Shown one piece after another: positions 9,913-23,527 of a stretch of 64,000 nucleotides of DNA. The stretch's first letter is position 1; each line of letters opens with the position of its first letter. The notes below the pieces were generated by a model, which did no database searches, was not told the DNA's origin, and worked only from the letters and a program-made list of their open reading frames with translations. The translations under genes were made by a program, and so were the position numbers. The stretch is from contig VZRR01012417.1 of the NCBI GenBank assembly GCA_013398015.1, positions 248,001 to 312,000 of the forward strand, written 5' to 3'. This stretch comes from Oreocharis arfaki (lineage: Eukaryota; Chordata; Aves; Passeriformes; Paramythiidae).

Positions 9913-12900
9913 GTAAATATTTCTTTCTAGTCTCTCATTGCAGAATTTGGAGCTTGCAAGACCGGAGCATCATTATTCAATAGTTTTAAAAAGGAAATAC
10001 CCAGAAAAAGGCAACACCCAGGTGCAGCAGAGATGCCTGCACCTCTTTTGCACCTCAGCATCACTCGTGAGTGTGCTGCAAGAGACTCTGCTGTATAGCT
10101 TTTTCGTCTCTGAAGGGAGTGGCAGAGCAGCATATGCTCTGTATGAGTGGTCTTCGGGCAGGGAAAAGAATATTTGAAAAGCTAGCTGTATGTATAATAA
10201 TTGAGCTGAATTTAGATATACTGATGGTAAGATTGATTGCTGGTTTGAGTTCGAAATGCATGTTTTTCCTGCATTACCAATATCCTGTAATACATATATA
10301 TTTGATGTGTTAATAGGCAGTACATATTTTCTCTCTGGTTATTTGTCTGTGGAAGACATTAAAAAATGTAGATTCTCAAGCAGGTTGACTTTTTGAACTG
10401 GAAGAATTACAAACTCCGGCAAGCATTATCTTTTGTGCCTTTTGCAATTTTTATGTAATGTTTGCTAGGGTGATTATTTTTGTATCAGGACGCTGAATGT
10501 TTTCATCAGGCTTCTGATGGAAGGCACATAAGAAAGGGTAGGGAGTTGCTAAAACTGTATTCTCTGCAGCATGAAAAAATCAAGATGCCTTATTGATGGT
10601 ACTCTGAAGCAAAATGTAGTCTTTGGGAATGCAGTAATTGTATGTGGATTTTATTCTGGTTGGAGAGCTTAGCTTAAACAAGGCAAGTCCAAGATCACAG
10701 TGAAGCAAAGCACAGAAAACAGGAAGGCCCTGGGGATGATGTACATATGTAATACACAAAGATATTGCAATGATAGTGCTCTGATAACAATACCGGGGAG
10801 GACATGAAGTGTAAAGATAAGGGTGACAAAATTTGAATGGTTTTTTAAGGTCTTTTGAGTGTCATGTACCTCTGTTTGTTTCTCAGTACTAGATTTTGGA
10901 CCTGAATGCAGTTCAGAAACTTGTTACGCTTGAACGTCTCTTATATTTAATTGATTATTCCTGTCCAGGTGTTCATAGAGAGAGGTGCATATTTATTTGA
11001 GAGATCTGACCACTTTAAGTTGGATTGAATCCATTATGTAACCTTTATCCTCTAGGTTTAACCCTAGTAAATACTGTAGCATCTGATTAATCTGCATGAT
11101 GTAACAGGCTGAGTTGGCCTGCTTTTAGAAGCTTCAGAAACAGACCAGTTGTACGGTCAATAGAAGCTGTAGCTTCTCCCAGGTTAAGGCTCCCACAGGT
11201 AGCATTTGGGTTTGTTTTATTTTTTTTCTTTTCAGTTGTTCATTATTTGATCCCTTGTCTTTCTGGTTAAAGTGTCATTATGTGGAAATGTGGTGTGCCT
11301 GAATGCCTGAGCTAAGGGCTGATCTGCTCACCCATTTTGTCTTAAGGTGTGTGCTGACCTGGAGAAACTGTGGGAGTTGCATGGCAGTGGAATAAGCAAC
11401 AGGTGTTGGGCAAACATTTAAATACCTTGTGGGATGAGCGCCTCAGGTGCACAGTAGTGGTTGGTCTGATTCTGGACTTACAGGTTTTCCTGTCAGTGCT
11501 GAGCCCCTGCCCAGAATACTTCTTCCACAAGCCGAGATCTGCAGAGAGTCAGCTGGATTATGTGCTGGCTGTCTGCTTGAAGTACTTGGGAAGTTATTCC
11601 CTAGGAGAAGGAAGGGTTTAATGCATGATAGGGAAATATCTCTCCAGCAGGTAAGGCATAATGCTTTCTTGCATTTTTTATTACTGTTATTTTTTAATTA
11701 AAGTATTAGTTTTTACATGATGAAGGATAATGCTGTCAGTCCTGTCTCAGCCTCTCGGGTGAATGGCAGTCTCATAGTGTTCATAGAATTTTATGGGGTT
11801 TAGCTTCCTTTTGCTTCTTTGAGTTCAGGTGTGTGAGAGAGGGGAGGATTTGAGAGATGCAGTGGAAGACATAGTCTTGGCCTTGGATACTGGCTTGTTC
11901 ATTTGGGTTTAAAATAGTGTTGGCATTTACCCTTGACAGAGAAAGGTATTCTAATTGTGGTAGGAGACAAAAGGCATTGCTATAGTAGAAAACAGAGCTC
12001 TTCCAAAGACCTGGAACAGATGGCATATTAAAAGAACATGCCCGTCTCTTGATTGGTTTTTGATTTTTCTGCCATGTATTTGTTGATACCAGAGTCATTT
12101 TCCTGAGTTTCTTTTTACATTCAGTATAGTGAGATAGGCAGTTGCAGCTCAGCTGACCTGTTTTGAATATCTATTTTAAGACAAATTGAAGCATAGTTAG
12201 AGAGCCAATTTCTCTGCCATACATGGACTCTCCAGAGCTCAGATCTATGTGTGCAGTCAGTTACGATCCCACGCAGTTCACCCTTCTTTATAAATACAAC
12301 ATTGGAAAACAGTGGGTGGTACATTAAAACTAATAGGAATCCTCACAAGGTAATATCCTGCAGAATTATTTTTCTGATGAAATTGTTCGTACATTCTTTG
12401 TCAGAGCCTCTAGGACTCAGATTTCCATTTAAAAGACATCATTTGGTTTCTTTTGTTTAATAATTTTTTTAACAGCATATGGTTTCTTGTTCTTCAGAGA
12501 AAAAAAACCAGTCTAAAATTATATCAGGATATAAGGTTTAATGCTGTTATTTAACTTTAGGGTAAAGAAGTGACTCACTGTTACCTCAGATGTAATGAAT
12601 TTCTGTAATATCTGACATAGTAATGGTGTCTTCACCTTGGGTTTGGTGGTGGTATTTTTTTTAATATCTTGCAAAAGAAAAAGAAAAAATGCTAGAAATT
12701 TACAATTTATGAATCTTGACAAAGACTCATTCCAAAGGGTTGGAATAATTAATTCTTTTACATAAGGTCCTTTACAGAGGTTATTTTTGGTAAGAGTACA
12801 TGGAAATAGACAATAAAATGTCACACTCTATGTGAACCACTGGTGTTAACTAACATCACAATAAATTGAAACTTCTATAAATAACTATTACACTGTGCTT

Positions 12901-15900
12901 TTTAGGTACATTTTCAAGTATAATATTTTATAATATGAGTGACAGTTGTCACCTTATTTGGCATTAGCAAAGTATATTGTGTAGGTGGAATGGAGAAAGA
13001 GCTGGGCCTGTACTTGAGTAGGCAAGTAGCTATTTTCATAGCAGACTTGGACAGAACTAGTGATAAACAGGAAAAGGTGAAACTTTTGTAGACCCTTATC
13101 ACAAAAGATAATATGAAAGTTTAGGTTCATATAAGTGTTTTTTTATAGAAAAAAGATACATTCTTAAAAATCCCGCACTCAACTCAATTTGGGTGAAAAA
13201 ATGTAATACTAAACCCCCACAAACTACCAAACAAGTAAACAAACAGATAAATATATACACACAGAAATTTTTATGAGTGTGCTTGTTCCCTGCCTCTCTC
13301 AATATTTTTCTAATGAAGAATGCTTTTTAGAAAAATCCACATGACTTTAGAGCAAATTACTTTTTTGGTGGTTTCTTTCATTAGTTGTTTATTTCTACCT
13401 CAGCAGTTCATAACAATGCATGGGTTCAATTGTCTGCAATTCCAGATGACTTTGTGAATGTGCAATTGGATCTTTCCTCCTCCTTTTGTTGGCCATGAAT
13501 TTTTGCAATTTCTTGTGGAGGAAATGGTGTCTTTCCCTTTTTTCCTCTACCAGACCCATGGTGTGCCTGGTTTGTTACATGTGCTGAACCTTCTAACTAC
13601 TTTTATGTTTGCCTGATCCACTCCATCTTGTTCCAGCACCCCTTCCTGTATTTTCTTCCCACTCATGTTGAAATGTTTTTACCACCTGTTACGTTTGCAG
13701 TTACTGTTTAGCGCTTCTCTCCTCTGTTTTATTTTCCACTCCACTGATACAATGATCAGCAAGCCCACTAACTTTCCTTTTAACAATAGTGGACAATGTT
13801 ATTGCTTGTTCTGCTTGATCTCTTATGAGTGATTACTAATTGTTGCCTTGCTTATGTTAGTGTGCTGACCCGTCATCTCCCTCATAGATTGGCCCCTTTT
13901 GTGTCCATGCCTGTGTACAGAGTGGCCCTGGTGTTACTCTGAATCTTAGTGGATGCTGGCACTGGGTGTGCTGTTGAAGTCCATGAGAATCTTATTAATA
14001 CCTTTAGCATGCAGTCTCTGAAACAGCCCTTGCTCTATAGGTATTTGGCTAAAATGGTCATTCAGGTTGATCTTGTTTTGCTCCCATGTCTTTTATCTCT
14101 GTACTTGATAAATATAGTTGAACCTTGCTTATATTTATGTAATGGTTGATACCATTTTCCTGTTTTTCTGCTTTTTGTCATGCCACTTTTTTCTCTTTAC
14201 TCCTTCACTGACTCCCTGTTCTTTGTCAAGTCACATAAGCCATATAAGGCAACATACATTGCAGCATAGAGGTATTTTTTGTTTTCATTCTGCTCAACTG
14301 CTAAATATTCAGATAAGTGTTTTCAGCTAATCCTGTTTCTTTCCCTTTCTGCAAGAGTAACATGCTGTCCCTTTGGTTGAGTGACAGAAGATATTTTATG
14401 TGGGATTTTGAAAGAGTGGGAAACATAAAACCAGTAAAAATTTGAACAAACTAACTTTGCTTGACTGTACATATTAACAGAAGGCACACATTCAATAACC
14501 AATTTATCTCCCTCCCTGAAGAGCCCACCCCAAAATACCCACATTTCTTCACCAGCATGCTTTAAATCCAAGTGCTGCCATTTCATCTGCTGTTTTTAGA
14601 CCTGTTTGCTTACGGAGAATCTCTTTGTTCTCGATGCAGCATTGTTAGTAATAGTTTATTGTGCAGAAGTTAGATATTTTTATTGATAAGGGAAAGTTAA
14701 GATTATTTGAATGCATTGGACTTCCTTGGAAATAATGAGTCAGGATATGAGGGTTTGTTTGTATTGTGTCCAGCCTCACCCTTCTTCAAACTAGCTCCCG
14801 GTTTGTATGTTTCCTGTTTCATGGCAAAGCTGCTGAATACACTCTGTACCTCAGTGCAGGCGTTGTACTAGGAGTGTGCTTGGAGCACTGCAACCCCCTT
14901 AACAAGCTTCCTGACAGGAGGTAAAGGTCTTCAGACGCTAATTCAGAGTGGGAATTGCAGCAAATACACCAAATTTACTTCCCAGTGGCAATCCATAAAA
15001 ATAAATCTTCATTCTGGTATACTGTTAAAGTCCCTGAGTATATGTTTACAGGAAATATTAAAAATCTCTTTTAAATCTTTCCAGATTAGATTATATATTT
15101 TCGGAATGGAATACAATCTAACTTTTTTTTTTAAAATTTTATCCATAGCTACTTATTGTTTGGTGTTTGTTGGAAACCTGGCTTGTAATCTTTAGCGGAT
15201 AAATATTCCTATACTGTTAAGGGGCTGTAATGCAGCATACATGAAAAATGAGTTGATAGTGCGAGGGTGGGGCATACATTCCTTCTCCACCCATTATAAA
15301 TTTGCATCAGCATTTATCGTATGCTGATATCAAAATAGGAATTGCAACACTTTGTCTCAGCTTTTGAATGTCAGAGTCCTCCTGTGTGGCAGGAGTTGAT
15401 ATTAGTCACAGTTCAGAGGCCAACTTGTGGGAATGTTCACTTACTCTCCTTATTTTGTCGTGTATTTTGGGCAGCAACATGCCTGCTTTCAGTGTGTCCT
15501 TCATAAACTAGATGTCTGGCTGTAGTTGAATACTCCTCTGGATCATTAAAACTTGCAGCATGTTTGGCAGGGGTGACTTTTCTGTCCCTAAGCTTTAAAA
15601 GGTGCTTCTTGCATTCTTTTAGTATGACTTACTGTTTTGGTTACTCTCTCAATTTCCATTTTCTAGCTATTACTGAAATGTGATAAATTGACACTGAATA
15701 GTGAGTAGGGACTTAAGACCCTTACTGTCTGAATGTAAGTATTTTTTTTTGAGAGCTGATTCAAGGCACAGAAAAGCTCTAAGAAACTAGATGTAATTCT
15801 CATTATTACTAAAATGACATCTTTTAATGTAATGATTTGGGGAGAAAGGGACAGTCCAGTTTTTCCCCCAAGGGAGTTCTTGAGGTTACTGCTGCTGCTG

Positions 15901-17406
15901 AATATTGCAGTAAATTTTGGCAGTCAAAGATCAAGTTGCCTTGAGTAGCAAGATCTTTTTTTATTCAGAAATGAGTGTTTCTTTCCACAGCAACCACTTA
16001 CATGTATTTCATATCCTTTGGCTATTATTGATATAAACATTATTGCATTGTTTGCATATAAATACCAGGAGTTTAAAATGTAGAACAGAATCATTCATCA
16101 TTACTGAATAAAAGGAGTTGCTTCCCATCTCATACTTCCCCCTTCTTCCTCAGCACCAGAGAAATGGTAATAGAAAAATTGCTCCTACATGACCCAAGCT
16201 GTTACGTTCTGGTGGCTTGTAATGTAATGTTTGTCTGTCTGTTCCTAGCAGTTCTGTCCCCTCAGAGGAAGATGAGGCACCTTTGCCTTGCAGTGCTACC
16301 ACTTTGCCTGCAAATGCTTTGCCCCATGACGTGGATAGGAATGCTTTAGCAGCAAAGGGTGCCTGCTTGCCACTGCAAGTAAGGGAGGCAACCTGGCAAA
16401 CATTAGATATCTACGGCTGCAAAAAGTTAAATAAGAAAGTTCGCCTGCCCTGTGTATGTAGTCAAGATTAGCAAACACAACCTGTTGGGAAACAAGAGGT
16501 TTGAGCACAGGAGATTTGTTTCTTGTCGAACAAAGGAGAGATGTATGCACCCTTGAAAATTAACTAGGGTGCCATAGGTGGACTTGTGAGGTATTTCTCT
16601 TCCCGCAGCAGACTGAAGAGAAAAATGACTGTGGTCATTTGACAGCTAATGTGATGTGTCATTTAAGTTCTTTGTACCAGGTTAATCTCTTTTTTATAAA
16701 AGCAGTAAAAAAGCTCCTTTCCCCAGCCTAATTCTTCACGCAATGGTTTTAGCCTGTGGTGGATGCTGCAAGTCAGACTTTACTGCACAATAGCCCTGGG
16801 TATCAAGATCTCTCTGCCGGGTGGGATTGGCTGTGTTTGAGCACAGGCTCAGGCTGTTCACAGCTCCGGTGAGGTCTTGCTGCGTTGGGCAACTCGAGAG
16901 GTGATTTATGACTCTGAGACAGTGCACACCCTTCCCCAGGTGTGACAGAGGCTGGGTCAGACTTCCTTGTTGAGACACTTGTGGGGAGCTACCACTTCAC
17001 TCATAAGAGCAGGGGCAGAAGAGAGAGAGCCTTGGTGACGTGAGGAGAGTCAGGGAGGGGCTTTCAGCCCACTAACTTTGTCTGAAATATGTTGGTGGGG
17101 CTTTTGAGCAAAAACTGGCTACTGTCAGAGCTGGTCTGAGGAGCAACATAAACCTTCTAGTAATTATTAGACAGATGGTCTCTTCCCTCCTCCACCCCAT
17201 CTGTACAACACCAAGCTCTTGCGCTAAGGACAAATACTCAGTCGCTCTGGAGTTCCCTGGCTGAGCATGTGAGTGAGGAAAGATGGTATCCTGCTTTGTG
17301 GAGACCTTGCTTTGCTCTCCCCAAAGATACCGCCTCCAAGGGAATGACTTTCCATCGCCTGTGAGACTAAGGCATCGTTTCGTGTCTATCTGGGATAACT
17401 GCAGCA
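9913..17406 (+). other. Intron between the two alternative first exons
   Basis: Apparently unique AT-rich intronic sequence without a recognised exon, transposon or RNA gene. For transcripts starting at 17407 the last several hundred bases (about 16700-17406, richer in G and C) are the likely 5' UTR or promoter. No TATA box or CpG-dense island is obvious there. A TSS cannot be placed from sequence alone. Confidence 0.6.
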
Positions 17407-17506
17407 ATGTCAGTAAATGAAGAGGAAAGCTATGAATATGACTATGAAAAGGAAAAAGAGAGGGAATGCACTTTTGACAGGCAGAGCCTTGATATCTTGG
17501 AAGAAG
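17407..17506 (+). CDS. TRAK1: TRAK1 alternative first coding exon (MSVN form)
   Basis: The start codon has G at -3. The exon encodes 33 residues starting MSVNEEESYEYDYEKEKE and ending SLDILEE, then one G of a split codon before the donor gtactt at 17507. Spliced to 26643 it reads DILEEVLCAERVGQM. I recall the shorter human TRAK1 isoform beginning MSLRDKGGEEECFEYD and reaching LLEEVLCAERVGQ, which shares the Glu/Tyr/Asp-rich pattern and the junction. The middle of the peptide is less conserved. An upstream acceptor-like ctgcag at 17400-17404 leaves open that the exon has spliced 5' UTR. Confidence 0.88.
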
Positions 17507-20500
17507 GTACTTTTCATCTTTTGTTTTTAATCTTCCATGGTAGTAGCACATGGCAACATATAACTGACTTGAGTGATATTTGTGGATTAAATAGATGAAG
17601 TTTTGTGTTTTACATGTGAAGCCAGTACGTTTGGATGAAGTATTCATCTAATATCTAAATATGATAAATCTTAATCTGTGTGTACTTCTTTAAAGAAGAA
17701 ATGCATGATCAACAGATGTAGGCTGTGCAATACCTATTTTATAATGAAACAGGAATTGGGAAATTTTCTCTCTCTGGAATTGTAGTGTGTTTTTTATATG
17801 CACACCATGTGTGTCTTATGAAACTGTGTATTTTAGGTTGTCAATCCCAGCAGGTGCTTCTAGAACAGAGCAGCAATTTTGTGCTTATCCATGAATTTGA
17901 AAGCGCGTACACAGAAATAATCCAAGTGTGGGGTCTTACGACTCAAATTTTCAATAAAAAAACAACCCAAAAACGTTGTCGTACTTTCTGGAAATAATGG
18001 GCAACTGGCCCGTTGAGATGGGAATGTATGTGCATTGAAAATCCTGTGCACATGCTGTATAGAGAGGGTACCTATTTTGGGGCTGCTTCCAGCCAATCTG
18101 GCAACCTTTTTCAGGGTTTCAGGTAGCAAAAGCTGAATGCACCATTCCTGTTATTTCATGTGCTGTAAATTTTGCTCTAAAACAGTAGTTTTATGGTAAA
18201 GAATTGTTACCTCCAATTAAACTGTTGTAAAGCTAATGTAAAGATGCTTTGAAGGTTTGTAAGCACAGAGAACAATGTGTTGTGAATTTACATCCTTATT
18301 CACCTCATGGTTAACAGTTCCCGTGTCCAGAGTCTTGGTGAATGAACCATGCTCTTTGAATCCCATTGCATAGGATTTTCCTGTAAAAACTCCCTCACAA
18401 TCAAATATCCCACCTGGTTTTCAGACTTGTGTGTCTGTGCAAAAAAGAAAGGTGATGAAAGAAAATACTGGTAAAAAGAAAATTTAGAGCTGGGGTTTGT
18501 GATGGAGAGGAAGCTTATCAAGAGAGGCCAGCTGACATTTTTTTGTATCTAATTCCTTTTTTTTTTAGCAATTAAATAATTGCTGAAGCATACATCATGC
18601 TGTTCTTTTCTTTCTGCTGACTTTACCTTTCATCCAGATCTAACAGAAGCTGTTCTTGTTGATTTTGAGAGAGGGGAAAAAAAGCTGAGTTTTATCTGTG
18701 ATAAATTTAGCCCTGTCTTTCTGCAGCGCCTTCCTCTCAAAAGCTCAGTATGTGTTTGAAATGTCTTCTAAAGATGCCTTCTCTTCTCCACCTCTGCATT
18801 CATGTCACCTACGTGCACAGTGTAGCAGAGATACAGATACACAAAACCAATATATGGTATCTCTATGTATCTTTGCACGTGGGAGTGCTTGCAAAGTGTA
18901 GTATTTCTGTAGGAGAATGGATGAGTCAATCCATTCTATAAGTAAAGCAGCTGGAAACACCAGCATGTAGCCTTTTCGTGCTGAACAAAAGAAACATTTT
19001 AGCTATATCTGGCTGTAAATCTGATACCAGAAATGGGAAATCAGAGGATAGGCTTCACTTGAACCATTTAGAGTTACTGAAAAGAAGAGGGTAAAAATTG
19101 TGTAATTAAGACTCCTTCACTGTTTGGCCTGTTCCATGTGCAGCACGTGTACCCGCTTCTTGACTATTAGAGTCATTTTGGTGTAGTGAGGTTTTTCTCT
19201 GTCCCAACATTTAGATGCTGTAACTTCCCTCAGTCCTGTTTCTGGAGCCTGTCACAGAACCAATGTTATGCCTGGCAGCGTTACAGTCAGCTCTCTTGAT
19301 GAGAGTGGAAGCCACCTTCATAGAGGTCTGGGCAGAACAGTCCTACAGTCACTGCCTTGCTTTGGAATTTTAAAGTTGTCTGACAGCAATATGTTTACTT
19401 TTCATATGATAAGCTGGCCTTGGGGCTGCTGCAGTGAAACTTTGCTCAGGGATATCTGTTGATAGTGTCTACTCAGTTTTTCTTCGTAAAGGAACCTGAG
19501 CTGTGAAAGGACAACATGTCAGCTTTCTCTGATTAATGATTCGTTGGGTCGGCTGTTTCTGAAAGGGAGCTATGTTTTGATTCTTGCTTTTGCAGCTGGG
19601 AGAGGAAAAGACTCTTACCTATGTAGGACCTATGATGGCAGCCATTTCCATTTACTAATGTAGTGGTTTAAAAATCCTCTATCTAAAGTATTTAGTAAAT
19701 GCAGGCAAAGAATCTTGTCTCAAGTTGAATTAAGAAGAAAAAAATAAGTCTTGGGATCACTATTAAAATCTTAAATCAGGTACTCCAGGGGTCTGACTTT
19801 CAGAAAATGTAAAATACAATAGGATGGAGGCCATTCAGAGCTTTGGAATCTGTAAATGCTAAAGCAAAAAAGATGGAGAGGAGTCATTCTCGAAAGCTTT
19901 GGCACAACTATTCCCTCCCAAGGAATAGGAAAAGATCACATATTTAAGAAAGGAGACAGCTGACAGTGTGTGGCTTACAGGCTTGTAACTTCATTTTACG
20001 ATTTTTAAAGATGTCCAGTCCAGATCCTGGTTTAAGTCTTTCATCCATTCATTAGTTACATTGACTGCAGTCCAGGCATTTCTTGACAAGAAATGGATGG
20101 AAGAGAATGTCAAGACAGTAACTCAGTGGCTAGTAGTAAAAATCCTGCAAAAAAAGTTTTAACTTTAAAGAGAAGAGCTATGCTGTGCTGTGTCTGTAAA
20201 TGATGTATGCATTAAGGCATTTAAGAGAATTAAGGTGAATTCTCTCTAGAGACTTTTTGTTATTTTCTTAGTTTCACTTTGAGTCTGTATTTTCCAAGTT
20301 ACCACATTTGATCTGTGTTCATGCTGATTGAAGGAACAAGTGTCTGATGCTCTTTTTGAAATTTCTTTTAACTTGATTTTTCATTCATCACAAGAAAATT
20401 TGATGCAGTTCATGTCCTACTTAGAGGAATTACTTTGAAATTATTCCCTGCCTGAGGTTTCAGGCAGAGGTTTTAGAAAAGAAGTAACAGCAAAGTGGTT

Positions 20501-21260
20501 TTGGGTTGTTTTTTTTTTTGTGAACCTGAGGTTAAGTAATAACAAAGGTTTGTATGTGAGGCTTTAATATTGGACTTGCTAAGCTATTTGAATACTCTAT
20601 GAGAGAAATGGCAGTAAACAAACACTCCTTGAACCATAACCTTAAACAGCAAGATAAAATCTCTTCCAGAAGAATCAGTATCTGCAGCTTAATATTAAAA
20701 GACTGTTTTGCAAACTGTGCCATTGAAATTACAGTAAGCTAGGCTGTAACATCTGAAGAAGACAAAAACCAAATCTGTTGGATTGTCTTGAACTTACTGA
20801 GTATGTATTGCTCACAACATGATGTTCTTCCAGACTCCTGTTCTTCCAGAGCTCCTGCACGGAGCTCGCCCACAGTGTGACCTGACAATTGTGAAGCAGC
20901 TGGTGTGCTGTGACCGCTCCTTATCCCTCTACCCAGGGTCACCCCTGTCTGCCTTCTGGAGTGACTGGCCTGCTCCGTGCTGGGGGAGGCTGGGGGAACT
21001 GCTGGGGTGTTTTGTTAGGATGTGGACTTCTAGCAAGTTGTGACTTGGAAGCACATTCTTCAAGCTCTGGTGACAGTAGTATCTTAATATTTTTTAAGCT
21101 CTTTAGGTGGGCGTATTCTCTTAGGGCTGTCTCAAATGTGGCAGGCAACAGCAGATCTGAAGCCTCTGTCCCAGTTTAGCCAGGGCTGCCAAAAGCACCT
21201 CTGCATAGGAGGAGAAGCTACCATGTTTATCTTATACTGTGGAAAATCAGTAACAGCTGA

Positions 21261-21375
21261 TAATTTTCTTGAGTTTATTTAAAAGGTGATATACCTAACA
21301 TGGCAGAGTTTCAGAATAATAATTTTCCTGAGTTTATCTGGAAGGTGATATACTTAATATGGCAGCGTTTCAGAA
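21261..21375. repeat. 59-bp imperfect tandem duplication
   Basis: The unit beginning taattttc and ending in tttcagaa recurs with a 59-base period (starts 21261 and 21320). The copies differ at several positions, mostly transitions, so the duplication is not recent and is not an assembly artefact. Confidence 0.85.
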
Positions 21376-21797
21376 TTCCACATGTGCTTGCCTCAGGTTG
21401 ATGTAGTGCTCACAGTAACCTGTGCCAGAGCATAACTATCAGTGGCGCTGGAACTGAAGCTGTGATTTTTTGCAGGTGCATTATCCCTGGAGTGTAAAAA
21501 TAGCCTTTGAGAAATGAATCCATCGAGAGCCGAGGAGTCTGAGTCTGCCAGGGCCTTCGATGGCTAACGTTTGCCAAGTGGCAGCAGGGAGCGTGGCTGG
21601 TCAGTCGGGTTTGCCATGTGTGTTCTGTGTGGCTCCATGTGCATCATTCAGGATGCAATGCCCTTGCCGTTGTATCTTTGGTGTTTGGACAGAGCTGTGA
21701 GCAGAGGGGAGCGAGCCAGAAGCTGTTTGTGAGGCAGGGCTTGCGGCAACTGAGCTAGAATATAGCAGGCCTTGCCACAGTTAAAGGCTTCGGGTAG

Positions 21798-22406
21798 GGA
21801 ACTGTCCCGGTTTGAGACAAAATTCGGAGGAATGTCCGATTTTGAACGTCCTCTGATAGAAGGCAGGTTACAGCCGCCCCTCCCCCACCAGGTTCGGGAA
21901 AGAAATATTCCTCGGAGGAAAGTGAAAGGGAAAGAAACCTATTTGTATTTATAATGCTAAATAATAAAACCTCTTACTGTGGAGAGAACCTGGTGAAATT
22001 AAAAGTCCTTCTCTAGGTGTGGCTGTTCTCTCTCCACAGTTGGGGTGTGGCCCCTCCAGGCCGTACTGGGGCTCTGGACCAGAGCAGAACAGTCCAAGGA
22101 AAGTTTTTACCTCAGCTAGTGAGCCGGGTAAACAGCAAAGAATTTTAACTCTCTGTCTCTCTCCTGAGAAAAAGCTGGAAAACTCAGGGAAAAAAAAAAG
22201 GAAAGGGTGCTTCCTCTGCTCTTGCCGCTGTAGAAATACACAAAGCAGTAGCGACCTTGGAGCACAAAACTGTTTTGAAAAGTTCGTCTGGCTTTTTTTT
22301 CTTCCTGTGGCACCCAGTTTTAAAGACAGAAAGGCACAGGGATCATGTCTGGACATAGAGCAGCGATAGGGGATACAACATCATAAAGTCACCCCAAGAC
22401 AGGAAC
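21798..22406. mobile_element. Solo LTR of an avian endogenous retrovirus (LTR 21803-22401)
   Basis: The element starts TGTCCCGG at 21803 and ends CCAAGACA at 22401, so it has TG...CA ends with TGTC/GACA terminal complementarity. It is flanked by the identical 5-bp direct repeats GGAAC at 21798-21802 and 22402-22406, a target-site duplication. At 599 bp with no internal region on either side it is a solo LTR left by recombination. Orientation is unresolved: AATAAA lies on the plus strand at 21963-21968, but TTTAAAA-like TATA spacing and a TGTCTTGGGG start favour the minus strand. The 5-bp TSD is compatible with ERVL- or ERV1-like elements. No coding capacity is present. Confidence 0.85.
21976..22040. 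repeat. Inverted repeat inside the solo LTR
   Basis: ACTGTGGAGAGAAC at 21976-21989 is complementary to GTTCTCTCTCCACAGT at 22025-22040 apart from a 2-base CT bulge, with a 35-base loop. It could fold as an RNA stem-loop in an LTR transcript of either orientation. Confidence 0.75.
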
Positions 22407-23497
22407 TATTATGAAAAAAAAGCTCTGTCCCCTCCCGCCACCTCACCAATAAGAAGCATGGGTGTTTAAATGGCAAAAGATCTGTGCTCCATGAACAACA
22501 CTGGTTTCCCCTGATGGAGTTTCTGATGAAGTAAATTTTGGTAGTAGGGAAATCCTCATGCACTAGGGCCTTACCTGTTAGACTCTATAATTCTTCAGGT
22601 CAATATTATCTGCCCTAAAAGTGAAAGTTTACAATAACAACTTATGTTTCCCGGTAGTTAGAAATAGACGGAAAGAGGAGCAGTGGGAGCTGGGCTTTCC
22701 TCTTCAGCAGTTGCTGCTCTCTTGTAGTTCTTTAGTTTATCAGTGGTTGATGGGTCTCAAAAATGGAGAGGGAGAATGCGTTGAGGAGGGATGCAGGGAG
22801 CAGGAGCTGGGGATACCTGTGACTGCTGGCTCCAGTGTTATTTTTTTTCTTTGTTCTACTTGAATCCTTTGTTTGGTGGATGGTGGCTCACTGCAGAAGC
22901 TGCCAGTAGTGGTATTCTTGTTCCCCTTCCTTTCCATGGCCATCTCCTCTTCCTGCAAACATCCTTTACTCTAAGTAGCATACTTGTTGAATAGGTGACT
23001 TTCAGGGAGCAATCCAGAAAGGTGCATGCATTCCTCCATCTCTCTGTGCATTTTCAGCTTAGGACTCAGTGCTCCATTAACTAGATGACAAGAAGTAAAT
23101 GCCAAGTACATCCTTTCAGCTGTACCTATGTTGGGAAACACAGGGATGTCATTACCAGTAAATTTGCAAGCTCTAAGAGGGTATGAAGATGGTGCTAGGT
23201 ACTTCAGGGCAGAGGAAATGTTTGATCTGTGTAGCATTTGTCCGTTTTTGTGTTTGGCTTTAAAAAAAACCTCAAATACTTTGAACTGCAAATGTGTGCC
23301 CAGTACCACGTATTTAGTGCTGTCATGAAAAGAATGTGATGGGAGCTTTCTCTGTTTCTTGTTTCCTGTTTTGGATCTGTGACATTAGCTTCAAAGCACT
23401 TTTCGAACTATGTGGGGTTTTTTAAATTATTCTTTCTTTCTGTATTTTCTATCACCCTTCTCCATAAGCTGAGAAGTGCAAAATATATTTGATTTGG

Positions 23498-23527
23498 CTG
23501 TTTGCATGCATCCGTGCATGCAAACAG
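23498..23527. repeat. Perfect inverted repeat with GCATGC arms
   Basis: CTGTTTGCATGCA (23498-23510) and TGCATGCAAACAG (23515-23527) are exact reverse complements around a 4-base loop TCCG. The arms contain TGCATG, the RBFOX RNA motif, and ATGCAAA, an octamer-like DNA motif. A role in splicing or transcription is speculative. Confidence 0.85.

Noticed and set aside
20739..21179. Frames of 67-89 codons on both strands near 20.8-21.2 kb
   Set aside because: No domain, no splice context, and mutually overlapping in different frames; likely chance in a slightly GC-richer patch.
22019..22369. 116-codon plus and 135-codon minus frames
   Set aside because: Both lie inside the solo LTR, which is non-coding.
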